A stretch of 64,000 bases of DNA from Gnetum montanum. Taxonomy: Eukaryota; Streptophyta; Gnetopsida; Gnetales; Gnetaceae. The notes below the pieces were generated by a model, which did no database searches, was not told where the DNA came from, and was given only the letters and a program-made list of their open reading frames with translations. The translations under genes and the position numbers were made by a program. The stretch lies in contig MNCI01010832.1 of the NCBI GenBank assembly GCA_015680685.1, positions 370,556 to 434,555 of the forward strand, in the 5' to 3' direction. Shown one piece after another: positions 11,190 through 20,820 of this stretch (the stretch's first letter is position 1; the number at the start of each line of letters is the position of its first letter).

Positions 11190-12530
11190 ACTTGGCCACA
11201 AAGAAAGAGAAAATATAAGGAACTAGAGAAGGAGAGTAAGCCAACACAACTCTCTTAGCTCTTCATCCTCAACATCTTCCTCATCATCTAGTTTTGATAA
11301 GGAAGAATGTAACCAAGATTAATGGAAAAATGACCAAAGGTAAGGTGGAGATGATAGAAGACCAAATGATAGGAATGAAAGAAGGGAATTTAGATGACAT
11401 TAAGAAGAATAGGAACATCACCAAGAAAGAAGGTGTAGGTGACATCATAGGAGACATGGCCATGACAGTGGACATGATGAATAAGATGCTTATGACGAAC
11501 CATTACTTGATATAAGAGGCATGATTAACATTTGTGAGACATTAGAGGATTAGCTAAATCAAATGACTTGATATGAACAATATTTATAAGTTTTAGAGAG
11601 GCTATAATGATGGTTTGTAGCATCATCTATAAGCTTTCCATGATGCTTGCACCTTGAAAAACATTAAAAATGACTAAAAAAAGCTTAAACTATTCCTGAG
11701 GATACTCATAAAGGAAGTGAAGAGTTGGTACTAGATTTTAGAACTAGAATCTATTCATAAAAGAAGTAAAATGTTAGAATTGTTTAATGATAAATATCAA
11801 ACATACTCTAAGGTGTCTAACTTGAGGAAAAAAAACTAAGGTTGGAAGAAAAGTAACCATGAAACCCTTGATGTAGCCATGGGAAGATACTATACTTACT
11901 ACATTGATGCATAGGCCATGGTTTCTCTTAGTAAGAACAAGTTCATAATTTCATAGATGTGCTTAGAAATAATAATAGATAAGTCCTTGAGGTCTATGAC
12001 CAAGGAAGATTATAAAAAATGAGGTCGCATTAAATCCAAAGGTTTATCAACCAAGTAACAAAGGAAGTGGGAGAGTAAAAGAAAAGTGAAAGTGTAGAGG
12101 AGTATAGCAGAGATCCCTCTATTTGCAAAAAAGGAGGTTAGTCTTTGTGAGCTTAAGGAGGAAGCACAATTAGAGAAGGTCATGCAAAGAAAAAATTTAT
12201 CGATACAAAAATCCATTACTAAAATTTTCAATAAGATAGATAAAATGTGGGACTCTCTTAGTGAAAAGTTCCAATAAGCACTAAATATCATAGACAAAAA
12301 CATAGAACAAGGAAGATACAAGAATAGAGATAGAAGAATAAAAAAGGACATGGAAAATAGCTACTACTGTCAAAAAGATAAGGATATAGCAAAGGAAGGG
12401 TTAGGAAATTTGATTCAAATAATGAAGGATGTAACATATGCTAATATGTACATTCAAACTATTTTTTTTTTTTTTTTTGATATTGTCACACTTATAAGAG
12501 TCTAGGATATATGCCTTAATTCCAATGTTT
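11190..12530 (+). pseudogene. Athila-like Ty3 gag remnant
   Basis: Plus-strand counterpart of the minus-strand gag at 54765-56660. Translation around 11294-11515 (GVGDIIGDMAMTVDMMN) parallels VGNIIGIIETIENM in that copy. About 12180-12290 reads LSIQKS, then IDKMWDSLSEKFQ, parallel to LPIQKL and VDQMWDSLDNKFQ. The end, TATAAGAGTCTAGGATATA near 12493, matches the sequence just past the gag C-terminus of the other copy. Much of the N-terminal part is absent and stops are frequent. It once encoded the capsid protein and is now non-functional. Confidence 0.7.
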
Positions 12531-12539
12531 ATAAAAAAA

Positions 12540-13215
12540 GATAAGCACCTAGGAGGTTATTCTATTATCAAGGAAACTATAGGTAGCAATTCCATCAACA
12601 ATAATACCTTCCAAGTTAAATTCCATCTTAATATTAGGACTACTATTAGCAATGACATAAGTCGCACTCATGGGGGATGCCATCACTAAGACATTAACAT
12701 CCTTACCAACAACTAGATTCTTACAAGTACTATGTCCAATAACCAATTTTAACAAGTGGCTTCACTATCCACATGTCTTCCCATTATTATTATCCTCTTG
12801 AATATCATAGGCTTGGCACTCCATGAGTTGAATCTCCCTCAACATTTACTCATAATTCACAACACCATTCACCCCATGCCTCCACTTCTTTATCACCTAC
12901 ATCACCTATGTAAGGTGAAATTTCTTTGTAGCCTTGATAGTGGAATTCCATAAGAGCTTTAAACTTGAAAGTAGATAGTAATCAAGTGGTTTTGAGAGTA
13001 ACGTTTAAAAAATATTATTTTTCTAGTCTAGTAGTTCATCTAAAGCATCATAGGCATTTGTGATTGTAGAATCTTCTCAAACTGCCCAAAGAGTGTTTAT
13101 CAAGCTTCCTTCAAACCAAAGATCATAAAATGTTCAAATTATCATGTTGACCCATGTTGTGATAGAATAGATGAAGGTAGGATACCTTTCTAGAAAAAGA
13201 ATTGATCAAGTAAAT
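12540..13215 (+). other. Decayed gag-protease interval, unassigned
   Basis: Lies between the gag remnant and the protease remnant of the same plus-strand element. I recognise no domain. The small frames 12549-12755 (minus) and 12756-12953 (plus) have no familiar motif. Confidence 0.4.
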
Positions 13216-13489
13216 CCCCTCATCTATTTGCAGATTGTAGGAAATAATCCATGTAAAGTGTTGTTAGGCTTAGCTTTTGGTGTCAATTTAATTTTTCAAA
13301 ATATGTACAAATGTATGAAACTTGACTTCACTTAAGCACTGTAATTTTAGATTAGAGTTTATAGACTTATTCTTTCATTGAGATTAGTAGAGGACATTGT
13401 AACTACTGTCAGTGGGTAGTTATATTTTTTTGATTTCTTAGTAATCCATTTGGATAATTGCAAGGAAAATTTCCCTATCATTATGGGGA

Positions 13490-13494
13490 GGGAT
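13490..13494. repeat. Target-site duplication GGGAT (left copy)
   Basis: GGGAT directly abuts the LTR. The same 5 bp is at 14765-14769, and the protease reading frame continues from it, so the two copies mark the insertion point. Confidence 0.85.
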
Positions 13495-14764
13495 TGTGGA
13501 TCATTGAACTTAAAAGGTGGAGGGGGGATGAATAAGTTTCCCAAATTAAAACTTTGTAACACAAAAGAACACATACCAAAAATGTGGTTCCCCAACTTGG
13601 GTAGTCCACACTTTGAGGGTAGATCACTAGCACACCTCTAGACTTTGTTGCTCTCAAATGTGATTAAAGGGTCCACACCCTATACAGTCTTCAAGATGCA
13701 CTTTGGAGTGCTATGTTGCAACACTAGCCACTCAACCCTGCAAGGTCCCGTTAGGCTTGGAATATGATTTCTAGGCTTCCACAACATTTATAACCTTGAG
13801 CTCTACTCTGAAGGTTTTTTACTGTAGCACCAAAAACTCAATCCCACGGGATCCTGACAAGCTCAAGCGAGATTCCTTTTCACAAGAAGCACATCACCTC
13901 TATAGGGCCACAAGAGAGAATAATTATAAGGGATAAATGCAACTTAGTTTGCTAATATTTGTATGTTGAAGTACATCACACTTTACAATGAATAAATGAT
14001 GATACAATGATGAGAAAAAAAGATTACAATGATTTACAAAATGATTGTACAATGATTACACATAAGCTTGCTTATTTTCCAATGAATCTGATGTCTTCTT
14101 ATAGCTACCATGTTTCTAAATCCATCTTGGAACTCATGCAATAGCTAGCCAACAATCACTAATGATCATGGAAGATGTCTTATTTGTGCCTGAGATGTCT
14201 TTCTATATTTTCCTTCAATTCTAGGAAGGTGTCTTTATGAAATCCTAATTTTGGAAAGACATCTTGGTCTAATGGAAGATATCTTTCTGAAACTGGCCTA
14301 AATTCTATGAAGATGTCTTTGTCTAGAGAAAGATGTCTTTATTTGATGAAAGACATTTTCTATTTTGTAGAGACATCTTTGCTTGTGCTACCTATTGGAA
14401 AGACATCTTTGGTATGGGAAAGACGTCTCTTCTGTACGGGCCAAAAATGAAACTACTTCTGTTGATGGTGGGAGCCTTCAGATGCCTTCAAATAAGTCCC
14501 CATGGACCTTATAACCTCCTAGACTCATCAAAATGAGCTAGAAACACTCAAAAACATGAAAAAACATCTAGGAATCATCTTCAATAAAAATATACACATT
14601 TTGCTTGAATTCTTTGTATTCGTCCATGGTCCCTTGAGTTCTTGTGATCTTGAATTCGCTTGTGAGTTGTTAAGTCCTTTTCTCTTACTCCTATGAAAAA
14701 AATAGCCACACAAACATTCTAAAATCCAATTTCATTAACATTTTGACATACCAAAAGGTCAATA
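13495..14764 (-). mobile_element. Copia-family solo LTR inserted in Ty3 protease
   Basis: On the minus strand it begins near TTGACCTTTTGGTATGTCA and ends GATCCACA, the same edges as the LTRs at 28042 and 57962. Inside are the ordered landmarks of this LTR: clusters of AAAGACATCTTT/AAAGATGTCTTT (14160-14430), a TGTAAAGTGTG-type segment read in reverse (about 13970), and the CCCAACTTGGGTAGTCCACAC segment near the end. No internal retrotransposon sequence is present, so it is a solo LTR. At the right edge three extra bases lie between the LTR word and the target duplication. Confidence 0.85.
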
Positions 14765-14769
14765 GGGAT
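14765..14769. repeat. Target-site duplication GGGAT (right copy)
   Basis: Second copy of the 5 bp duplication, followed by TGCTTAAGT, which continues the interrupted protease codons. Confidence 0.85.
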
Positions 14770-15179
14770 TGCTTAAGTAAAATTAATGCCAAGTTAGGAA
14801 TCAAAAACCTCTTCTTGGAAATATTCAAGAAAAATGAATTCAGTAAGATAGAGAAGAAGAGGATTTCATACATCATGTATAGTAACACAAGATGCAACAA
14901 CATACAAAAGCTATGGGAAATCAAAAGCATAAATACTAGAACATGTAAGAGTTATGACAAATTCACAAGTGTTCAAAGGTGTCTACACACAACAATCATA
15001 AAATAAGAAGGCACCCAGTGATTGATTATGGATAACAGTGTGAATTTTATAATGTGCATGGAAACAATAGATATTATCCCAAGTGCATACATAGATAAGA
15101 TAAATAAAATGAAGCAAACAAGGAACTAACTCTAAAATTTAGAAAATAGTAGAGAACTAGTGGTAGATTAGGGAGAGTT

Positions 15180-16330
15180 AGAATTTCCAGAAGCTTTGGA
15201 ACTAAAATCCTTAGAATTGAAAACATTACTAGAATCCTTGGAATATATGTTCTTAAATAATGAAAAACTTGTAATTATAAATGTCCATCTCACTAAGGAT
15301 CAAAAAAGAAAGTTGTTGAAAGTAGTTAACAAATGTCCAACAATCTTTCTATGATCATATGATGAACTAATGAGGATAGATTCATACATATGCTAGCATT
15401 GGATCTACATAGACTTTGCAATGAAGCCCAAAAGGTAGTTGTAAATGAGGTTGAAAACTCATCAAGGATAAATTCATCTATCCTATGGAAGATAGCAAGT
15501 GGATAAGTCCACTTGTCATTGTACCAAAGAAAGGAGGATAATGGAGAGTTTGCATAGATTTCAAATTGTCACTTTCAAATATCATTTTTTCTTACCATTT
15601 GTGGCTTAAGTATTAGACACCATCACATGACCTAGATACTATAGTTTTCTACATGGATATAGTGGCAATAATCAAATCCAAATCCTTCCAAAAGAATAGA
15701 CCAAAACAACATTCACAAGTCCTTGAGGAACTTTTGCATACATGAAGATGCCTTATGGCCTATCTAATGCTCCTAAAAATTTTCAACATGTTATTAATTA
15801 AATCTTTTAGTAGAAAATTGGTAGTGGTATGGAAGTGTTTATGGATGACTACTCCACCTATGGTTCCAATTTTAATCAAGCATTGGACCACCTAGGGCAA
15901 GCACTAGAGTAATGTGTTAAAACTAATTTAACACTCAACTAGTAGAAAAGCCACTTGATGGTCTAAGTGGGCACTATCTTAAATACTAGATCTTAGAAAA
16001 AGCCATTTTCATGGATTTAGAGAAGATAAGGATCATCCAAAAAATCACTAAAAAACCTCAAATAGTCAAAGATATAAGATTATTCCTTGGTCATATTAGT
16101 TACTATAGGTGCTTCATTGAGAATTACTCAAGAATTGTCAAATCATTGGTGAAGCTCACTAAGAGGGATGTAGCATTCGAATTAACTAAGGAAAGTGTGC
16201 ATGCATTTCAAATTTTGAAGAATAAGCTTGTAGAAACACCAATCCCATGTGCATCCAATTGGTCCAAGGAATTCCACATTATGATAAATACATTAAATTT
16301 TATGTTAGTAGTGTTACTCACATAGATGGA
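15180..16330 (+). pseudogene. Athila-like reverse transcriptase remnant
   Basis: Begins with the pre-RT segment (LEFPEALELKSLELKTLLE, then YMFLNNEKLVIIN), parallel to LKPLPTGMEYTFLKNGKSII of the other copy. About 15486-15570 reads SKWISPLVIVPKKGG, then WRVCIDF, the conserved RT entry motif. KMPYGLSNAP-type text follows near 15745. The catalytic box is EVFMDDYSTYG at about 15832-15864 (F-M-D-D present). The connection domain follows in the open frame 16011-16325 (FLGHISYYRCFIENYSRI). Stops and frameshifts occur throughout. The FMDD-x-S-x-Y-G form is typical of the Athila clade and differs from Tat (Y-V-D-D). Confidence 0.85.
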
Positions 16331-16409
16331 TGATTAGAAACATCTATATTAAATCTATTGTATTAGTTGGATCATTGTAGTTGCATAGATCAAATACATC
16401 ATAAAAAAT

Positions 16410-16680
16410 AAAGAATGAATGACAATGGTGTATGCCCTTAAGAAATTTAAGCACTTTGTTCTTGGATATCCTATTTTTGTGCACACTGATCATAGTGTCA
16501 TCCACTTACTCACAAACAAGCCAATGGTGAGTCTTCACATCATACGGTGGCTAGTGATTTTACAAGAATTTAATTTAAAAATAGTGGATAGGAAGAAAAT
16601 TTAAAATGTATTTGTTGATCATTTTTCTCAATTAAGGTGGAATAACAAGGCTAATAAAGAGCCTTTATTTGATTAATTCT
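16410..16680 (+). pseudogene. Athila-like RNase H remnant
   Basis: The open frame 16419-16604 reads MVYALKKFKHFVLGYPIFVH, then TDHSVIHLLTNKPMV, IIRWLVILQEFNLKI. This is the Ty3 RT-associated RNase H with the catalytic Asp of the HTDH motif preserved. A few codons later (VDHFSQLRW, about 16613-16640) the A-D-x-L-S-R motif is still visible. It would have degraded the RNA strand of the RNA:DNA hybrid. It is broken by stops just after 16604. Confidence 0.85.
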
Positions 16681-16879
16681 TAAATAAGCTACTCTTTGCT
16701 AAGGCAATTGAGGCTTCAACACTAAAGGTTACAAAATGGTATGATGAATTTATCTCCTATCTACTTATACAAGAGACTCCTAATCAATGGAATTGCAAGA
16801 GGAGATAATAGTTCTTTCACCAAGTCAAGCATTACATGCAAATAGAGAGTAACCTCTGTAAAGTTTATGTAGATGGTCT

Positions 16880-17960
16880 GGTATGATGGTGGGTAACCAA
16901 TGAAGATCAACTTTAAGTTCTTTAGAATACTTATGAAGGTCCTTATGGAGGCCACTATGTTGAAAAGAGAATAACCATTGAAATCCTAATGGTAGGATGC
17001 TTTTAGCCTGTGGTATTTAAAGATGTCGACCATTTCATCCATTCATGTAAGTAATATTAATGAGATGGAGGGATAACAACTAGGATGGAATGACCCCAAT
17101 TGTGGATTTAACCACTAGAACCCTTTGATCTTTGGAGTATTGATTTCATGGGTTTCATTACTTTAATATCCAATAGAAAGTCTTATATCATTTTTGTTGT
17201 TTAATACTGTACCAAATGGGTTGAGGTTGTAGCCATCACTGATTGTATCTTCTACAATAATTTGATTCTTTCAAAAATAAATAGTAAAATAGTTTGGTGT
17301 ACCAAGGACACTAATATTTGATAATGGAACTCATTTCATAGGTGCTACATCTCAAAATTTGATGTAACACTTAGGGATGGATTATAAACTTACAATACCT
17401 TATCAACCCTAAGCCAACAATCAAGTTGAAGTTACTAATAGGAAGATTACTAGAATTATAATAAGAACTATTAGTATATATAGGAAAGACTAGTGCAAAA
17501 AATCAAAGATCCCCTATTGGTCTACCCCTCAACTTGAAAACTTCCTATAGGATACTCTTTCTGTGAGTTAGTATATGACAAATTACCTAAACTTACGATC
17601 TAAATCAAACTTGTTAGAGACATAATTATCTATGCTCTTAGCATAGATGTTAAATTAGTGAAAAAATAAAGATTAATGACACTCAACATAATCAATGAAT
17701 ATAAAAAAATAGCCCTCATGATGAAAAAAGTGCATAAAGTATAGAACAAGCAATGACATGAGGCTAGAATAAGAAGAGTTAAATTTCAACTAGGAGACAA
17801 GGTTCTCTATTCTAATCACATGTATGTTCCTCAATGAACTAAGTTCAAGATACTATGTAAAGGACCTTACATTGTACATTTAACTTTTTGTTCTAAGGCC
17901 ATGATAATTTACTACCCAACAAACCCACAAAAGCACATGCTAGTCAACATCTAGTAAGTA
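16880..17960 (+). pseudogene. Athila-like integrase remnant
   Basis: Zinc-binding N-terminus at about 16930-17050 (EGPYGGHYVEKRI, then HFIHSC). Catalytic core: FMGFITLISNRKSY near 17150, then LIFDNGTHFIGA (about 17312-17345, second acidic residue D present) and QVEVTNRKI (about 17423-17450, third residue E present). The C-terminal part (VKFQLGDKVLYSN, about 17780-17815) precedes the 3' non-coding region. All parts are separated by stops. It matches the order of the integrase in the complete minus-strand element. Confidence 0.85.
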
Positions 17961-19100
17961 AGGCTTTTCAAATATTTTCAAGCAAGTAGGATGAATCATC
18001 ACACCACAATGCAAAGACAAATGAAATATATTTTCATGATTTCCTTCTTCCAACTTAGTTATGGAGGAGACAACCATCTAACCTAACCCCTCTAGTGAGG
18101 ATGAATTTTTTACTTTCTTTAACATCATCTTCAATTTCTCTCCATTCTATCTATGTTTTCAACTTTCTTAAAATTTTGAATTTATTCTATATATATTTTT
18201 GTTATGTTTCTTTATTTTATTTTTTTAAGTTTTTAGGTATTTTCATCATTATCATTATTGTTGTTATCAAATGCAATTCATTAGGATTAGTATTTGCATG
18301 TACAAGTCAACCTTGTTATTGGGACCATGCTCTATACTAATTATTATTAGACACATGATGATACAAGGTAGTGTTCCTATGACATCTAAACATTCCATTT
18401 CTATTAATAAGAGATCAACATAATGGAGAAACTATGGTTCTTTCACATGAAACTAAGAAAAGCTCATGATCTAGTTTCTTGAAGAAAAAGGAAAAGACCA
18501 AGTGGATATTAAAAAAGGTGTGATCTTAAGGGAATTTCTTGAACCTTTTATCTTCTACAAGTCTCATGACACCATGTGGACGTGTCATTACTCATACTTT
18601 TTTCTTAAATGAAAGCATGAAATTTTTTAAATGTGATTTACTTAAAGAAAATAAAAATAAAAAAAGAAAAAAGAAACTAAGGATAAGAACACATATCTCT
18701 AAAGATCTCTTGGAAAATAAGCATTGGTTATGGCACTAGAAAGACATGTTATCCATTCTTGAAGGCATCACTCTAACTAAGGCTCAGATTTCTTCAACTA
18801 AATTGTAGCATATAATTACTTCCTTGTTATTTTTTTGTTGAGTAATGGTATTCTCTTGTGCTTGTAATGATCTCATCATTATAAGTTTAGGGGGTAAGAT
18901 AATACAAGGAAACTAGTACTAGTATGGATTTAGTTTAAAACATAGATGGAAGGGTTTATGAATCACTATAACAACATAATACATAAGAGCCTTCTATTAA
19001 TATGGTAAGGTATCTCACTTTCCTATTCATGTACTTTTTTCTAATTTGCATTATTTAGCTTATTACTAAGTACCATGGTTCACTTGATAAATATTTTTTA
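17961..19100 (+). other. 3' non-coding region of plus-strand Athila-like element
   Basis: Collinear with 44230-45130 and with the reverse complement of 49780-50540. Shared landmarks include the CTTCCAACTYAGTYATGG segment near 18046, a long T-rich stretch with small spurious hydrophobic frames (18095-18340), and the GGCACTAGAAAGACATGTTA segment near 18732. No protein is supported. A matching PPT or 3' LTR was not found at its right end. Confidence 0.6.
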
Positions 19101-19974
19101 GAATAGTGCAGGGTCCTAAAAGCTATAGTTGTGTAGGTATGGTTTTTAACCTAGATTGACATTAAATTTCCAAAGTGCCTAAGAACACCTTGTGACATGG
19201 TTATGCAAGGGAATTTAGGGTATGGAATTGCATTGAGGAGGATGCACTTGTATAATTTTTGGACATCTAGCTTATAATCCATAACCACATGTCTAGATTC
19301 ATTCACTTGCAATCTTAATGACATGAATTATTCAATTTTTCTTATTTTTCAACTTGATTTTTGCCTTGAAAACATAACATTCTTGAATTTAACTATGAGA
19401 TTTTTTATATCAAAGCCTCACATGAAGCCTCATGTTTCTTGTTTGTATTTGATGAAATCTTTTTCATTTCTATTTAAGCCTTTGTTTGCTTCTAAATTCT
19501 TAAAAATCTCTTAGTTTTTCAATGGAAAAATCTAGCTTATAATTTCATTAATGCATTCTCATTGATGCATTAAAAAAATAATATACAAATGCATGACACT
19601 TAACTAAAATTTTCACATTTTCTTCCAAACACACAAGAATTTTTTACCATTTTGAAAGCTCATAAGTTTTCAAGGAGCCATAACTTCTTCCTAGATAATC
19701 CGATTTCATCCATTTTTGACATGTATGATTTTAGAGATAAGCTCTATGTTGTGGGGGCATTGACAAAAAATTTTCTAAATAAATCTCCAACATCCCACAG
19801 ATGACACCTAAATGAGGTCTATAAGCACTTGGGTCATCATAACCTAGGGAGAAACAACTAAGAGGAGGAAGAAGATAGCAACAACTACAATAACAATAAT
19901 AAGAGTGAGCCACAAAAGAAACTCATGCCATGAGACTTAAGAGATAAGAACTTGAGATGGAATTTATTCTTTAG
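19101..19974. other. Unassigned AT-rich sequence left of solo LTR
   Basis: I recognise no motif. It should be the continuation of the old element's 3' region or flanking DNA. The ATTCC at 19975-19979 is one copy of the duplication flanking the next LTR. Confidence 0.5.
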
Positions 19975-19979
19975 ATTCC
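19975..19979. repeat. TSD ATTCC (left)
   Basis: Exact match to 20816-20820 on the other side of the solo LTR. Confidence 0.93.
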
Positions 19980-19989
19980 TGATGAGTCA

Positions 19990-20073
19990 TGATATCACAT
20001 ACGCGATATCACGTATGTGATATCACATACATGATATCGCATCTACCATGTGATATCGCATACACAATATCAC
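19990..20073 (+). repeat. GATATCACATAC minisatellite in LTR U3
   Basis: Five or so copies of a ~14-18 bp unit built on GATATCACATACRYG/GATATCGCAT, directly upstream of the TATA box. Other LTRs of the family have different AATATC/GATATT arrays at the same place. Confidence 0.85.
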
Positions 20074-20089
20074 AACTTGCCTCATCTTC

Positions 20090-20099
20090 TATAAATAAG
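20090..20099 (+). promoter_or_regulatory. LTR TATA box (TATAAATAAG)
   Basis: The identical 10-mer is at the equivalent place in both LTRs of the complete minus-strand element (48403-48412, 57528-57537), so this is the likely core promoter of the family. Confidence 0.75.
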
Positions 20100-20815
20100 A
20101 GGTGATGCCCTTAGTTCCAGATAGTTAGACATAGACCCTTAGAAAAACTCTTGCAATTTTTTCATTCCAGAGTTAGAATAATTTCTGTGTGCCTGCAGTA
20201 GGAGTCATAGAGGGAATGGATCTTTATTCGAGCAATTTGTACCTGAGCACACATTTGTGTACAACAATAAAGATGAACTTTATGATAAACCTTGTAGCAT
20301 ACAGATTAAGCTAAATAGTCATTAATTATTGTTGAATGTTTAAATGCTTTTCTAGTTAATTAATATCTTTCTCAACCTTCAACCCCCTTAGTTAAAGACA
20401 CTCACTACGATTGCTTTGAGCATGCATGTAGCACTTGGTAAACTAGTAATGATTAGCATTTGGTAATCCCAGCAGCGTTGCACTAGTTCAGCATGTGTAC
20501 GGCAAGTGGGAATGGATACTGGTGTTAGGAACATTTAGAACTTAGTTAATGAGTGTAAGTTAGTCACTTAGTTCTCTCTCCTTCCCTTTATTAGCATAAT
20601 ATATAAGAAATATAAAAGCTATAAAACATCATATACCTCATGCTTACTTAACCATACAACTGTGACAATACAAGTAAGTTTGGAAAGACAACGATTGATT
20701 AACCCTGAGTGTTCCATTAAGGCACATAAGCACTTAGTCCTTGGAGTTCGATCGAATCGTGTGTGAAATGCTCATATTTGTATGGTTGAGTGTAGGGGTA
20801 TGTCGCCACTTATCA

Positions 20816-20820
20816 ATTCC
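20816..20820. repeat. TSD ATTCC (right)
   Basis: Exact match to 19975-19979. No primer-binding site follows, which supports solo status. Confidence 0.93.

Larger units (their letters stand above)
13216..14830 (+). pseudogene. Athila-like protease split by a solo LTR
   Basis: Aspartic protease remnant. The left part (about 13229-13290) reads IVGNNPCK, then FGVNLI, matching IIGNKPCKDFLDSGFGVNLI in the minus-strand copy, but the D-S-G active site is lost here. The left part ends at 13494 after NFPIIMGRD. The right part resumes at 14765-14769 and continues CLSKINAKLGI, matching WLSTIDVCLGI. The 1270 bp between is a copia-family solo LTR on the minus strand flanked by GGGAT. The reading frame resumes in register across the insertion. 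Confidence 0.8.
19980..20815 (+). mobile_element. Athila-like solo LTR with perfect TSD
   Basis: Begins TGATGAGTCATG and ends CGCCACTTATCA. It carries the family landmarks in order: GATATC-type minisatellite (about 19990-20073), TATAAATAAG at 20090, CTCTTGCAATTTTTTC, AGAGTTAGAATAATTT, the GGTAATCCCAGCAGCGTTG segment (about 20461), ATGTGTACGGCAAGTGGGAA, and GTATGGTTGAGTGTAGGGGT near the end. It is flanked on both sides by ATTCC (19975-19979, 20816-20820) and has no PPT before it or PBS after it. It is therefore a solo LTR left by recombination between the two LTRs of a full element. Confidence 0.93.

Noticed and set aside
18095-18340. Hydrophobic 81-codon ORF resembling a membrane protein
   Set aside because: T-rich 3' non-coding region of a retrotransposon. 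The hydrophobicity follows from base composition, and the collinear regions at 44.3 kb and 50.4 kb do not keep the protein sequence.
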